15,695 bases of DNA, taken from the NCBI GenBank assembly GCA_025360665.1, contig JANYBU010000418.1, positions 1 through 15,695 of the forward strand, written 5' to 3'. The notes beneath the pieces were generated by a model. It searched no databases. It saw nothing but the letters and a program-made list of their open reading frames with translations, and was not told the origin of the DNA. Position numbers and translations under genes: made by a program. Below are positions 1 to 7,435 of the stretch, in pieces. The stretch is from Nitrospira sp. (GTDB lineage: Bacteria; Nitrospirota; Nitrospiria; Nitrospirales; Nitrospiraceae). Position 1 is the first letter of the stretch. The number at the start of each line of letters is the position of its first letter.

Positions 1-159
1 TTGGTACAATCAATCCAGGCCGCATTCGAGCTTGGGCAAACAAACACCTGATGAGGCCTATGCCGTGATGCTGCCGACGGGTAAACTGGCAGCGTGAGCA
101 TCAGCAGAGACGCCACTTACAAAACTCGGACTGCTGTTCAAACGAATGGGGCCACTTCT
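1..159 (+). mobile_element. Right end of an IS3-family insertion sequence
   Basis: The transposase stops at 97 and about 60 bases of non-coding sequence follow, as is usual at the 3' end of IS3-family elements. The terminal inverted repeat probably lies in 138-159: read on the minus strand it begins AGAAGTGGCCCCATTCG, which resembles IS3-family tips. On the other side of about 155-160 the minus strand resumes the reading frame of the cupredoxin-propeller gene, so the junction is placed there. The exact last base could be anywhere from 154 to 160. The other end and any target duplication lie outside the window. Confidence 0.7.
2..97 (+). CDS. IS3-family transposase, C-terminal end (partial)
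   Basis: The frame is open from the first bases of the window and ends at a TGA at 95-97, giving 31 residues. It begins with the string WYNQSRPHSSLGKQTPDEAY. This is the hallmark C-terminus of the IS3-family OrfB integrase (DDE/rve superfamily), where a YN-x-x-RPHSSLG-x-x-TP motif closes the catalytic domain. The enzyme would cut and join the ends of its insertion sequence. The catalytic DDE residues lie outside the window, so activity cannot be judged. The reading frame runs opposite to the cupredoxin pseudogene into which the element appears to have inserted. Recognition of the motif is firm. The IS subgroup is not determined. Confidence 0.85.
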   Translation, partial: WYNQSRPHSSLGKQTPDEAYAVMLPTGKLAA

Positions 160-1413
160 ATTAACAGTATTTACCATCGGAATGTCCTTAAGAAAGCCAT
201 TCCCGTTCGTCAGAGAGTCAAACTCTCGTACGTTATTGTCGCCGTTCTGCGACACATGCACTTGGTCGTTGTTTGTTCTCGTCATGACGTGTGCTGGAGC
301 GAGACCCGCCTCAATTCGCCTCACAAATGCTCCGGTCTTTCTATCAAACACCGTAAGGTAATGATCGAACCATTCGGTCTGATAGATCACTTTCTGATCT
401 TTATCGGTCTACATATTGTGCGGATTGTTCATGCCGTCGTGCTCATGCGTGCCGTGGTTCGGTAACCCGACTTTTCTTTCAACTTTCCAATTCTCCGCGT
501 TCACGGCTGTCACTGTGCCGGGCTTGTTCTTGTCAGACATCATTTCGAACTGGGTGTCCACCCAGACCTGCCCCACTCCTGGTACCGATGGTGGTACAGC
601 GGCGGCTAGTGGTCTGCCACCAGTTTCGCCAAAGTAAGATTGTAGCAACCCGTTGAGATCAACACCTGTAGCAGGAGATTTATTTAGGAAGTAGGCCGTT
701 ACTGGAACCGATGGATACGTTGGATTCCAGGATCCACTGGTGAGAGCATAGTTTTGCCAGTTATTGGGATTGGTGATGATGAAGAAGGTATGCACGAGTC
801 TTAGGACCAAGTCCGACGCTGTTGGTACGTTAGGAAGGACAGGCTCTGCCACTATTTTGAAGAGATCCACCGTTTCCCCAAGGTCTAAGGGAAATAGGCT
901 GGTACTTTCAGTATTACCGGCAAGTGTATGTCCCTCAGGAACCACGATGACGGCCGCGAACATGTAGGGATGGATATCGCAGAAGAAGACATGCAGTCCA
1001 AGCTCATTCGGAGTGATTGGGGCGGAGCGTGTTCCCACGTTTATGTCAGTGTCGAATGGCATAGCGGAAAAAATTCCCGATGGGATGCTCTTGGGTGTGG
1101 GATAGATCAAACTCACCACCGTATGGATCGTGTTGGCCGTAGAGCCATGGTGGGGGGCATGCGATTGAAAGGTAATACTCTCTCCGCGCTGAATTACTGA
1201 GAGTGATTTGCCTACAGTACTCGGCACACCTGGTTTATCAAGAGCATTGTGAACGCACCCCACACCAGTCTTCGAATCGCTGGTAGTACATTCGAACCAG
1301 CTTCCGGGATTGTCTGTGACTTGGAATGTCACTCCAGTGGCATGGGCCATGCCAGCCCCACCCCATCCCACCAGAATACCTAGTACCGCCAATAATATGC
1401 GTCGCTTATTCAT
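160..1413 (-). pseudogene. Secreted cupredoxin / beta-propeller protein, broken by an amber codon and an IS
   Basis: The start ATG at 1413 follows a Shine-Dalgarno-like AGAAGGAAA. Residues 1-26 form a signal peptide with a hydrophobic core ending in AHA. Residues 27-160 look like a cupredoxin domain with a type-1 copper ligand set: His97 (in NTIHTVV) and Cys145, His148 and Met151 (in FFCDIHPYM). From about residue 280 the sequence looks like a YVTN-type beta-propeller blade (VTAVNAENWKVERKV). An in-frame TAG at 409-411 ends the frame after 334 residues at NNPHNM. The same frame then continues with plausible propeller sequence (DKDQKVIYQTEWFDHYLTVF, then GLAPAHVMTRTN) to about 160, where IS3-family DNA takes over. 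The TAG sits where a tryptophan codon (TGG) would fit. The protein was probably a periplasmic copper electron-transfer or sensor protein; its partner is unknown. A truncated 334-residue cupredoxin could still be made. Confidence 0.8.
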
Positions 1414-1429
1414 CGAGATTTCCTTCTAG

Positions 1430-1504
1430 ATTGGGCCACCTCACGTGGCCACAGTGTTGCGAGTGTCACCGGAAAAAATGCACGATCAGAACCAATGCTC
1501 CCTC
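1430..1504 (-). repeat. Upstream flank repeat, copy A
   Basis: This 75-base stretch ends 17 bases upstream of the cupredoxin pseudogene start codon. It aligns without gaps to 2365-2439. By hand count 55 of the first 73 positions match, about 75%. The most conserved parts are the TTGGGCCA block, CGG plus AAAAT, and AACCAA with GCTCCC. The likely explanation is duplication of a cupredoxin gene together with its 5' flank; a shared regulatory region is also possible. The rest of the spacer, 1505-1662, holds nothing I recognise. Confidence 0.6.
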
Positions 1505-1662
1505 CTTATCTTTGGTTGGTTGTGTTGATATGGCACCGACTGACTGCTGCTTGGCCCACTGTTCGTCATTCGTCGATCGTGACGAGTCCCTTATAGGCTC
1601 TGAATTGTTCCGCAATTACCCCGTTATCCCCGTACCCCGCTTGTGCGTCCCACTCCCCCGCC

Positions 1663-2205
1663 TTACTTCTCTCCCTCAACCTTCCGCTCCCAGTCTTGCT
1701 CGATCAATTGCTGCGCCCGCGCCCGGACTCGTTCGTCCTTATCTTCGAAGGCCAGGATCAACGGATCGACCGCTCCCAGGGGCGCTGACTGCGCCCAGGT
1801 CTCCAGGGCCTTGAGCCGGACGCGAACATTCGGCGAGTTGAGTTTTTGTGCCATCCACTCTGGCACAACCAAGCCGTCCACTGGGTGTCCTGGCTCAGAA
1901 GATGGAACAGGCACCGCGTGGAGACTGTCCCCTACTGGGACTGTCCCCGTTCCTGCCGCCGCGCCTGTCCCATATACCAAGGCAAGGGGCACGGGGCTCG
2001 CCGCCGTGGTGAATGCGTCGTTGCGTGGTGACGGACCTTGCTTAGACAGGGATGGCCCGTCCACGCGCGCGCGCGACTCAAGGCTCGGCGCGTTGTCAGA
2101 CGAAGCCGGTCCGCAGCCGGCCAGCCCCGCGAGGAGGAGCATCAGGCTCAGGAGCGGCCAGAGGCACGGACACAGCAGGCGCAGGCACGGTCGTGATGGA
2201 TGCAT
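1663..2205 (-). CDS. Putative lipoprotein with HEAT-like repeats
   Basis: The ATG at 2205 is chosen because it opens a classic lipoprotein signal: a hydrophobic run (residues 8-29) ending in the lipobox LAGC, with Cys31 as the lipidated residue. The same frame is open further upstream to 2430, but that stretch overlaps repeat copy B and has no signal peptide. Weak ribosome-binding candidates are AAAGG or GAGG just before the start. Residues 32-112 are a low-complexity linker rich in Pro, Ser, Gly and Ala. Residues 115-172 carry two HEAT/Armadillo-like helical pairs, the second being VDPLILAFEDKDERVRARAQ. The 180-residue product is probably anchored in a membrane and uses the helical repeats to bind a partner. 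No enzyme motif is visible. It lies upstream of the broken cupredoxin gene on the same strand, about 250 bases away. Confidence 0.65.
   Translation of the reverse strand: MHPSRPCLRLLCPCLWPLLSLMLLLAGLAGCGPASSDNAPSLESRARVDGPSLSKQGPSPRNDAFTTAASPVPLALVYGTGAAAGTGTVPVGDSLHAVPVPSSEPGHPVDGLVVPEWMAQKLNSPNVRVRLKALETWAQSAPLGAVDPLILAFEDKDERVRARAQQLIEQDWERKVEGEK
1922..1948. repeat. REP-like GGGACAGTCCC repeat inside the lipoprotein linker
   Basis: On the minus strand the motif GGGGACAGTC appears twice, 16 bases apart (GGGGACAGTCCC, AGTA, then GGGGACAGTCTC). Each copy is nearly palindromic. GGGACAGTCCC-type motifs occur in REP/RAYT-associated repeats in many bacteria. Here the repeat falls in codons for the disordered linker, about residues 86-96, where a small insertion could be tolerated without breaking the frame. 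Confidence 0.4.
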
Positions 2206-2278
2206 GTCCTCAGACCTTTCAGGGGGGCAGGCGATGGGGAATCGAGAACGGTCCATACGAGGGTGACTATTGATCGAA

Positions 2279-2364
2279 CATTTTTGGCGAAACGTAATCT
2301 TCTCACCAGGTGCGACAATCGCGAGCGAACGGATACTGGCAATAGCGACACCGGTGTCGAACCA
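2279..2364 (-). pseudogene. Possible fragment of a second cupredoxin gene
   Basis: Directly downstream (minus strand) of repeat copy B, the frame reads SLAIVAPGEKITF. This aligns with SLSVIQRGESITF, residues 70-82 of the cupredoxin pseudogene. The DNA also shows shared runs such as GAGA, ATTAC and TTTC at matching spacing. In the other gene this motif lies about 200 bases after the start codon, but here it is only about 35 bases past the flank repeat, so the signal-peptide region would have been deleted. No copper ligands are present. This is an inference from a short match and chance resemblance is possible. Confidence 0.35.
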
Positions 2365-2439
2365 ATTGGGCCATCTCACATGTCCGCAACGATGAGAATG
2401 TTTCCGGCGAAAATGCAAGATACAAACCAACGCTCCCGA
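2365..2439 (-). repeat. Upstream flank repeat, copy B
   Basis: Ungapped partner of the repeat at 1430-1504, about 75% identical by hand count. In both places it lies immediately upstream, on the minus strand, of cupredoxin-type sequence: an intact start in copy A and a short fragment in copy B. A shorter echo of its first bases (GGGCCACCTCAC) also occurs at 2934-2945, ahead of the glycosyltransferase promoter. Confidence 0.6.
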
Positions 2440-2968
2440 TCGTGAATCGAGTGGACCTACTCTTACTCTTACGCTGACATTTGCAAAATATTTTCGACCT
2501 ACTCGAAAAATGAATGGAACAGAGAACGCAGAAATAGGAAATCTTGTGAATCATTTCAGATCCATGCTGTGTCCGAAATGATTCTATTAGCGTTGTATCC
2601 GAAGAACCATAAGGGCTCCTCTAAAAACTCTAAAAAATGCCATTGGAATCAAACACGGTTGAGGCCTGTGCACTCTTGCTAGGATCGACCTACCTCGCGA
2701 GCTGGGAGCGCCCACAGTGAACCCGATCGGCTTGTAACTGGCCGTGGAGGACATTTTATAAGGAACCAGTCTTCTGTGCGTCAAAACTTTTTGTACGAGG
2801 AAGCCATAATCGCGCACGGCAAACACCATGCCATGGCAGAACGGTGACTCGCTGGGAACGGCCAGTCGAGCGGGGTTGGCGTAGACGGGGCGATCGCGTG
2901 GTCTGCGCGGCGCGGAGGCGATGGGGCCACCTCACTATGACCCCATTACACGTGACCCAATACTCTGC
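2440..2968. other. Spacer with no recognisable gene
   Basis: About 530 bases lie between repeat copy B and the glycosyltransferase promoter. The longest open frame (80 codons, minus strand, 2587-2829) has no recognisable motif, signal peptide or ribosome-binding site. The 2440-2640 part is AT-richer than its surroundings. The motif ATGGGGCCAC at 2932-2941 also occurs at the IS3 end (146-155), so an old insertion scar is possible but not shown. Confidence 0.5.
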
Positions 2969-2997
2969 TTGTCACTATATTGTCAGTAATCTAGAAT
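2969..2997 (+). promoter_or_regulatory. Sigma-70 promoter for the glycosyltransferase pair
   Basis: TTGTCA at 2969-2974 and TAGAAT at 2992-2997 are separated by exactly 17 bases. Each box matches five of six consensus positions. Transcription would begin near 3004, leaving a leader of about 14 bases before the TTG start at 3018. This is the clearest promoter in the window. Confidence 0.6.
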
Positions 2998-3017
2998 AGC
3001 GCGCATTTCAGGGATGA

Positions 3018-4346
3018 TTGCGCTCTATATCTCCACTCTATTCTATGTTGCCTGATTTCCTATACCGTCAAAGATTTCAACGCCTACTGACGGCCATGTG
3101 CATCCTAGCTGCGACCTCCTATGGAATCGTATTGGTCTATCTGCGCGCTCCCCATTTTCGTGATTTCGACTTGCACCGCGAGATCGGACGTTGGTTTCTA
3201 ACCGGTCAGAATCTCTATAGTTGTGGCGTGTGTTATCCCTACATGCCGACCGCAGCAATGTATTTTTCTCTGCTTGCATTGGTCGATCGGAGCATCGGAT
3301 TGGCACTGCGCTACACGGCGGCGATCATCTGTTTATCGCTGACGTGTGTTCTCTTCCATCGAATGATCAAGGATCGATTCAAAGAATTAGACCAAGCGAA
3401 TCTTATTCTTAGCGTCATCGCCATAGCGCTTGCCGGCCAGTTTGTCCTGTACGACCTCGACGACGGCGGCCCGCACACGATTCTGATGGGCATGCTCCTA
3501 GTCGCCGTGTACGCGGTGTGGAAAGGACGCGAGAAGTTTGGAGCGATCTGGTTCGGATTGGCCATTGCGCTGAAGGTGACACCCGGATTATTTCTGCCAT
3601 TTTTTATATGGAAACGCCAGTGGAGGTTGGCTCTTTACACAGCAGTCGCAACAGCATGTTGGATCATTCTACCAATGGTCTGGATGGGGCCAGCAAGTTG
3701 GTGGACTCACCAGCAGACATGGACTCAAGTGGCAGCCGGATCTGCCGTAGGCTACAAGACACCATTTGCACACATAAACGAGGACAACATTCGGAACTCG
3801 GGTATCCAGCCTGCGCTGATGCGGTACCTCGTCACTCTTGCTCCTGATCATCCGCTTCGACAGAACGACCCAGGTTATGTGGCGATTCTAGATTTGCCCC
3901 CTACTCATGCGCGTATCCTGGCCATCTCAGCTGCAATAGGTTTGTTGATTGGCTTCTGTTGGTGCACCCGCCAACCGTATAGAGGCCTCGGTGATCCAGA
4001 GTGGCCTCGGGAGTGTAGTGCCGTCCTCATCTTAATGTTGTTGCTTTCTCCCTTAACCTGGATCCAGCATCTACCATGGCTCGTCCCGGCTCTGTACTGG
4101 ATTGTGGCCAAAGCTTGTAGCCACGATGGTTTGAGCCGGCTATCCAAGGTAGCGATGGGGCTGTATGTCATGATCGCTATTGTTCTGAATTATGAAGTGT
4201 TGGGCAAACAAAATTTCGCGGTGTTTCTCAGCTTTAAACCGTTTACTATAGGCATGTTATCGATCCTCACTGTACTTATGCTCCGGTCGCAGAAGACCGG
4301 GACCTTTTCGCATAGCCCTGTCTCCACTACCACCTATGCCAAATAG
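3018..4346 (+). CDS. GT87-family (DUF2029) membrane mannosyltransferase-like protein
   Basis: The 442-residue protein has about ten hydrophobic segments. It shows the GT87 pattern: an N-terminal acidic loop (HFRDFDLHREIG, with Asp49 and Asp51), then TGQNLYSCGVCYPY where the family usually has G-x-x-x-Y and a proline-rich loop, and later GLAIALKVTPGLFLPFFIWK, the characteristic K-x-x-P segment. GT87 enzymes are GT-C-fold transferases that take mannose or arabinose from a polyprenyl-phosphate donor outside the membrane, as in actinobacterial mannolipid synthesis. The next gene would make such a donor. The TTG start at 3018 has AGGGA close upstream and fits the predicted transcript start. An ATG at 3045 (residue 10) is possible but lacks a ribosome-binding site. 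The acceptor is unknown. The region appears AT-richer than its neighbours, which could mean transfer. Confidence 0.8.
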   Translation: MRSISPLYSMLPDFLYRQRFQRLLTAMCILAATSYGIVLVYLRAPHFRDFDLHREIGRWFLTGQNLYSCGVCYPYMPTAAMYFSLLALVDRSIGLALRYTAAIICLSLTCVLFHRMIKDRFKELDQANLILSVIAIALAGQFVLYDLDDGGPHTILMGMLLVAVYAVWKGREKFGAIWFGLAIALKVTPGLFLPFFIWKRQWRLALYTAVATACWIILPMVWMGPASWWTHQQTWTQVAAGSAVGYKTPFAHINEDNIRNSGIQPALMRYLVTLAPDHPLRQNDPGYVAILDLPPTHARILAISAAIGLLIGFCWCTRQPYRGLGDPEWPRECSAVLILMLLLSPLTWIQHLPWLVPALYWIVAKACSHDGLSRLSKVAMGLYVMIAIVLNYEVLGKQNFAVFLSFKPFTIGMLSILTVLMLRSQKTGTFSHSPVSTTTYAK

Positions 4347-5331
4347 CCGCCCAGTATCTTCATCTTTGAGCGATACCGAGCAAACCGTAGTGCGCTACTA
4401 TCCAGTCCGCAATAGTTGTGCAGTCCCTGTCCCAAGAGAATTGGGACCGGGGGAAGTGTTTGTGGTACCGAGCTTTGAAGTGGCCGAGGCTTTGATTGCC
4501 TACGGTGCCGACAGCGCTCGCATTGCGATCAGCCAAATTGATTCCTCCGACGTGAACTATCCGGGGTATGCTCAGGTTGCGTCGAATAAGCAGCTTGCGC
4601 CTGTAATGCCATTCCGTTTTGACCGATCGATTCTGATTGTGCTCCCCACCTATAATGAACGCCAAAATCTTGAGGCCATGGTTGAAATGATTGGCAGATA
4701 TCTCGTCGCCGATATCTTGATTGTCGATGATAATTCTCCGGACGGTACCGGGCAATTGGCCGATCAACTGAGCCGACAGCAGAAACATGTGCATGTGTTG
4801 CATCGGACTAAAAAGGAAGGGCTCGGGCCGGCCTATCTCGCAGGATTCCAGTGGGCACTGGCACGTGGTTACCAATTAATCATTGAGATGGACTGTGACT
4901 TCAGTCATTCGCCCTGGGACTTGCCCCGATTGGTTCACCGGAGTGGGACTGCCGACTTGGTCATCGGGAGTCGATATGTACCGGGTGGCGGTACACAAGG
5001 CTGGAGCAAGCACAGGCGCCTTGTCTCGCGATTTGGCAATACCTACGTTAGTCTATTTCTTGGTTCGAGTATCCATGACTGGACCGGAGGCTTTCGCTGT
5101 TATCGTCATGAGCTCTTAGCCAGAATGAACCTTGAAAGCGTGAATGCGAAAGGCTACGTCTTTCAAGTTGAGATGGCGTGGCGGGCACGCCGATTAAGAG
5201 CGGAGATCTGTGAGCTGCCCATCCGTTTCAGCGATCGGGTCCAAGGTCAAAGTAAGCTCGGGTGGCAATCGATTGTAGAAGCAATAACAGAGGTGCCGAG
5301 AATGTATTTCCAGACGACACCTTCCCGATAA
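4336..5331 (+). CDS. Polyprenol-phosphate mannose synthase (GT2) with N-terminal extension
   Basis: The start ATG overlaps the end of the previous gene by 11 bases, which suggests translational coupling; no clear ribosome-binding site is seen. Residues 98-320 form a typical GT2 dolichol-phosphate-mannose synthase: LPTYNERQNLE at 103-113, VDDNSPDGT at 130-138, the metal-binding EMDCDFSHSP at 184-193, GSRYVPGGG at 211-219, DWTGGFRCY at 248-256 and FSDRVQGQSK at 298-307. The enzyme moves mannose (or another hexose) from a nucleotide sugar to a polyprenyl phosphate on the cytoplasmic face. No C-terminal membrane anchor is present. Bacterial relatives are usually about 240-260 residues, which matches a start at Met91. 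Residues 1-90 are extra, and VPSFEVAEALIAYGADSARI at 44-63 resembles the region before the interdomain linker of GT4 glycosyltransferases. Whether this extension is translated is unknown, but its frame is intact. Confidence 0.87.
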   Translation: MPNSRPVSSSLSDTEQTVVRYYPVRNSCAVPVPRELGPGEVFVVPSFEVAEALIAYGADSARIAISQIDSSDVNYPGYAQVASNKQLAPVMPFRFDRSILIVLPTYNERQNLEAMVEMIGRYLVADILIVDDNSPDGTGQLADQLSRQQKHVHVLHRTKKEGLGPAYLAGFQWALARGYQLIIEMDCDFSHSPWDLPRLVHRSGTADLVIGSRYVPGGGTQGWSKHRRLVSRFGNTYVSLFLGSSIHDWTGGFRCYRHELLARMNLESVNAKGYVFQVEMAWRARRLRAEICELPIRFSDRVQGQSKLGWQSIVEAITEVPRMYFQTTPSR

Positions 5332-5436
5332 GCGAGAGTCCCCCTTATCTACTCAAAGCGATTAGTCCGCCTGTAACAAATACGTCTGTGTCATCTGCGT
5401 TCTGATAAGACCGTCAGAGCTGACAGGCCGTATCTT

Positions 5437-6885
5437 TTACCCTCCTGCGCTTCCAACCGGCCCGCCTGGTTCGGTCATGCGCCAGGGATCGAGCAATTCG
5501 GTGAGACGCTTTTCGGAAAGGACTTTTTGTTCTTTGGCCATCTGGCGCACGGTCTTGCCTGACTTGTAGGCATCCTTGGCGAGTTTTGCAGCAGCCTCGT
5601 AACCAATCTCTGGAGCCAGGGCGGTGCACATGGCCAGACTTTCCTCGATCAAGCTCCGGCAACGCTCGTCGTTGGCTTTGATGCCCTCGATACACCTCAC
5701 GGCAAAGTTTTGCGACGCGGTGGCGAGGAGTTCAATGGACTGTAATACATTATAGGCCATCACCGGCAGCATGACGATCAGTTCGAAATTGGCCGCCTGC
5801 CCTCCCACTGTGACCGTCACATCGTTTCCGATCACCTGCGCGCAGACCATCGTCACCGATTCAGCAATCACCGGATTTACTTTGCCCGGCATGATGGACG
5901 AGCCTGGTTGTGTCTCTGGAAGATTGATCTCCCCGAGCCCACAGCGCGGGCCGGAGCCGAGCCAGCGAATGTCGTTGGCGATCTTCATGAGGCTCACGGC
6001 GATGGTCTTCAACTCCCCGCTCGCTTCGACCAAGGAATCCTGAGTGGACTGCGCTTCAAAGTGATTCTTCGCTTCTGTAAATGTGCAGCCGGTCTCTTTT
6101 GAAATGATGGCCAGCACCTTGGCTGAGAACTTCGGATGGCAATTGAGCCCTGTGCCGACCGCTGTGCCGCCGAGTGCGACTTCGCTGAGCGCCTCTTGTG
6201 CACGTCTAACCCGTTGGATGCCTAATTCGATTTGGCGCGCATAGCCGCCGAACTCCTGGCCCAACCGCACAGGCGTGGCATCCTGTAAATGGGTGCGACC
6301 GATCTTGACGATCTTGTCGAATTCCTTGGCTTTGCGAGCCAGCGCTTTCTGCAAGCAGATGAGTGCCGGAATGAGCTGCTGTTGCATCATCTCCCCGGCG
6401 GCAATATGAATCGCCGTGGGAATCACGTCGTTGCTGGATTGACCCAGATTGACGTGATCGTTTGGATGTACCAGCTTGCTGCCTCGTGCTCCGCCTAACA
6501 GCTCAGTGGCACGATTGGAGATCACCTCGTTGCTGTTCATGTTCGTCGAGGTGCCTGAGCCGGTTTGAAAGATGTCCACGGGAAACTCGGCGTCGAGCGT
6601 GCCCTCGACCACTTCGGTCGCTGCCTGGTTGATCGCATCCGCTGGTCTCTTGTCGAGGAGGCCCAGTGACTGATTGACCGTCGCGGCAGCACGTTTGATT
6701 AACCCCATCGCTCGGATCATGGCGCGGGGGAATCGCAAAGAACTGATCGGGAAGTTCTCGATGGCGCGGGCTGTCTGCACACCATAATAGGCCGTGGCCG
6801 GTACGGCCAGCTCGCCCATGGTATCGCGTTCAACTCTGGTCGCACGTGATGACTGAGTCGCTGCCGCTGTCGGTATCTTCTTCAT
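5437..6885 (-). CDS. fumC: Class II fumarate hydratase
   Basis: It interconverts fumarate and L-malate in the TCA cycle, in either direction, as an iron-independent homotetramer in the cytoplasm. The 482-residue length fits the family with a slightly long N-terminus. Visible signatures are FQTGSGTSTNMNSNEV (106-121), HPNDHVNLGQSSND (140-153), GRTHLQDATPV with catalytic His199 (197-207), and the fumarase/aspartase signature GSSIMPGKVNP (328-338), with Ser329 in the catalytic loop. The stretch CGLGEINLPE before the signature and MVCAQVIGNDV after it favour fumarase over aspartate ammonia-lyase. The ATG at 6885 has CGGAG eight bases upstream. A repeat lies just upstream (6912-7045). The only downstream hairpin is weak, so no terminator is called. 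Confidence 0.9.
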   Translation of the reverse strand: MKKIPTAAATQSSRATRVERDTMGELAVPATAYYGVQTARAIENFPISSLRFPRAMIRAMGLIKRAAATVNQSLGLLDKRPADAINQAATEVVEGTLDAEFPVDIFQTGSGTSTNMNSNEVISNRATELLGGARGSKLVHPNDHVNLGQSSNDVIPTAIHIAAGEMMQQQLIPALICLQKALARKAKEFDKIVKIGRTHLQDATPVRLGQEFGGYARQIELGIQRVRRAQEALSEVALGGTAVGTGLNCHPKFSAKVLAIISKETGCTFTEAKNHFEAQSTQDSLVEASGELKTIAVSLMKIANDIRWLGSGPRCGLGEINLPETQPGSSIMPGKVNPVIAESVTMVCAQVIGNDVTVTVGGQAANFELIVMLPVMAYNVLQSIELLATASQNFAVRCIEGIKANDERCRSLIEESLAMCTALAPEIGYEAAAKLAKDAYKSGKTVRQMAKEQKVLSEKRLTELLDPWRMTEPGGPVGSAGG

Positions 6886-6911
6886 GCGTTCTACTCCGGT
6901 GTAAGGGTTCT

Positions 6912-7045
6912 AGCCCAGACTATCCACGAATACCTGCTGCGTCGTCCGACCCATCGGCCGGAGCCTTTGGGCGGCGTGCCGATCCTCTCGCCCGGCGGGC
7001 TTCGGCTCGAACGCCTCGTGACGGCATTCATGAATAATCCGGGCT
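6912..7045 (-). repeat. Dispersed repeat family 2, copy 1 (peptide-coding, inverted ends)
   Basis: The 134-base element has imperfect inverted ends: AGCCCAGACTATCCACGAAT on the plus strand at 6912 and AGCCCGGATTATTCATGAAT on the minus strand from 7045. It is homologous to 12636-12811, strongest over the first 45 bases and at the far end (GACGACGCAGCAGGTAT). On the minus strand it is open for 44 codons, beginning ARIIHECRHEAFEPKPAGRE and ending TTQQVFVDSLG plus TAG. No start codon or ribosome-binding site is visible and a TGA lies immediately before it. I recall near-identical peptides at the ends of many predicted Nitrospira proteins, consistent with a scattered element. Confidence 0.7.
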
Positions 7046-7101
7046 CAGTCTTGCGGGCGCCATGATAAACTCAGGTTGCCTACTTGCACAAGGGTATTGG
7101 T

Positions 7102-7316
7102 CGATGGACCGTGACGCGTGAGATAGGCGAGAAAGGCGTGATCCAAAGTTCGAAGCTCTGGGTTCGAAGTTCCGAAAACCTCGAACTTCTGACCTCGACC
7201 CCTCGCCCTCCCGCCAGTCTCGCTCGACTATCCTGCGGAAATGTACCCTCTTGTCCCAAAAGTGCAGGCCATCGAAGTTCTGCTATGCCAAAATGGTTTT
7301 TCTGTAGCCTGCTAGA
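7102..7316. repeat. Dispersed repeat family 1, copy 1 (MITE-like)
   Basis: The right tip, GTTTTTCTGTAGCCTGCTAGA, matches the right tip of the copy at 12277-12451. The preceding GTGC, TCGAAGTTCT and ATGCC blocks also match that copy. The left part (GATGGACCGTGACGCGTGAG) matches the copy at 8036-8218. The middle, about 7143-7200, is a hairpin-forming stretch built from GTTCGAAGTTC-like words (GGTTCGAAGTTCCGA against CCTCGAACTTCTGACC). The left terminal repeat is not recognisable here, so the 5' boundary is approximate. Confidence 0.6.
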
Positions 7317-7372
7317 TAATCTATTCTGGGAACTCGTGATAGACGGAACAACTGACGGTGGGACGTAGGGCC

Positions 7373-7404
7373 CAAAAAGAAGAGGCCCGCCGGAGCGGGC
7401 CTCT
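7373..7404 (-). terminator. Rho-independent terminator of the small heat-shock gene
   Basis: A perfect stem, AGAGGCCCGC with GCGGGCCTCT, at 7381-7404 surrounds a short CGGA loop. On the minus strand it is followed by TCTTTTTGGG. It lies about 30 bases after the hsp20 stop codon. Transcription from that gene should end here. Confidence 0.85.
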
Positions 7405-7435
7405 GTTCAAACTGGAGGGATGGGATGGCTGCCGA

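Noticed and set aside
58..390. A separate 110-residue minus-strand gene
   Set aside because: It is in the same frame as the cupredoxin gene beyond the amber codon, and its last third is IS3-derived; it is part of the pseudogene.
2587..2829. An 80-codon minus-strand frame
   Set aside because: No ribosome-binding site, motif or signal peptide, and unlikely composition for a protein.
5414..5430. Terminator between the mannose-phosphate synthase and fumarase genes
   Set aside because: The stem (GTCAG/CTGAC) is short with a tiny loop and no clear T-run in either direction.
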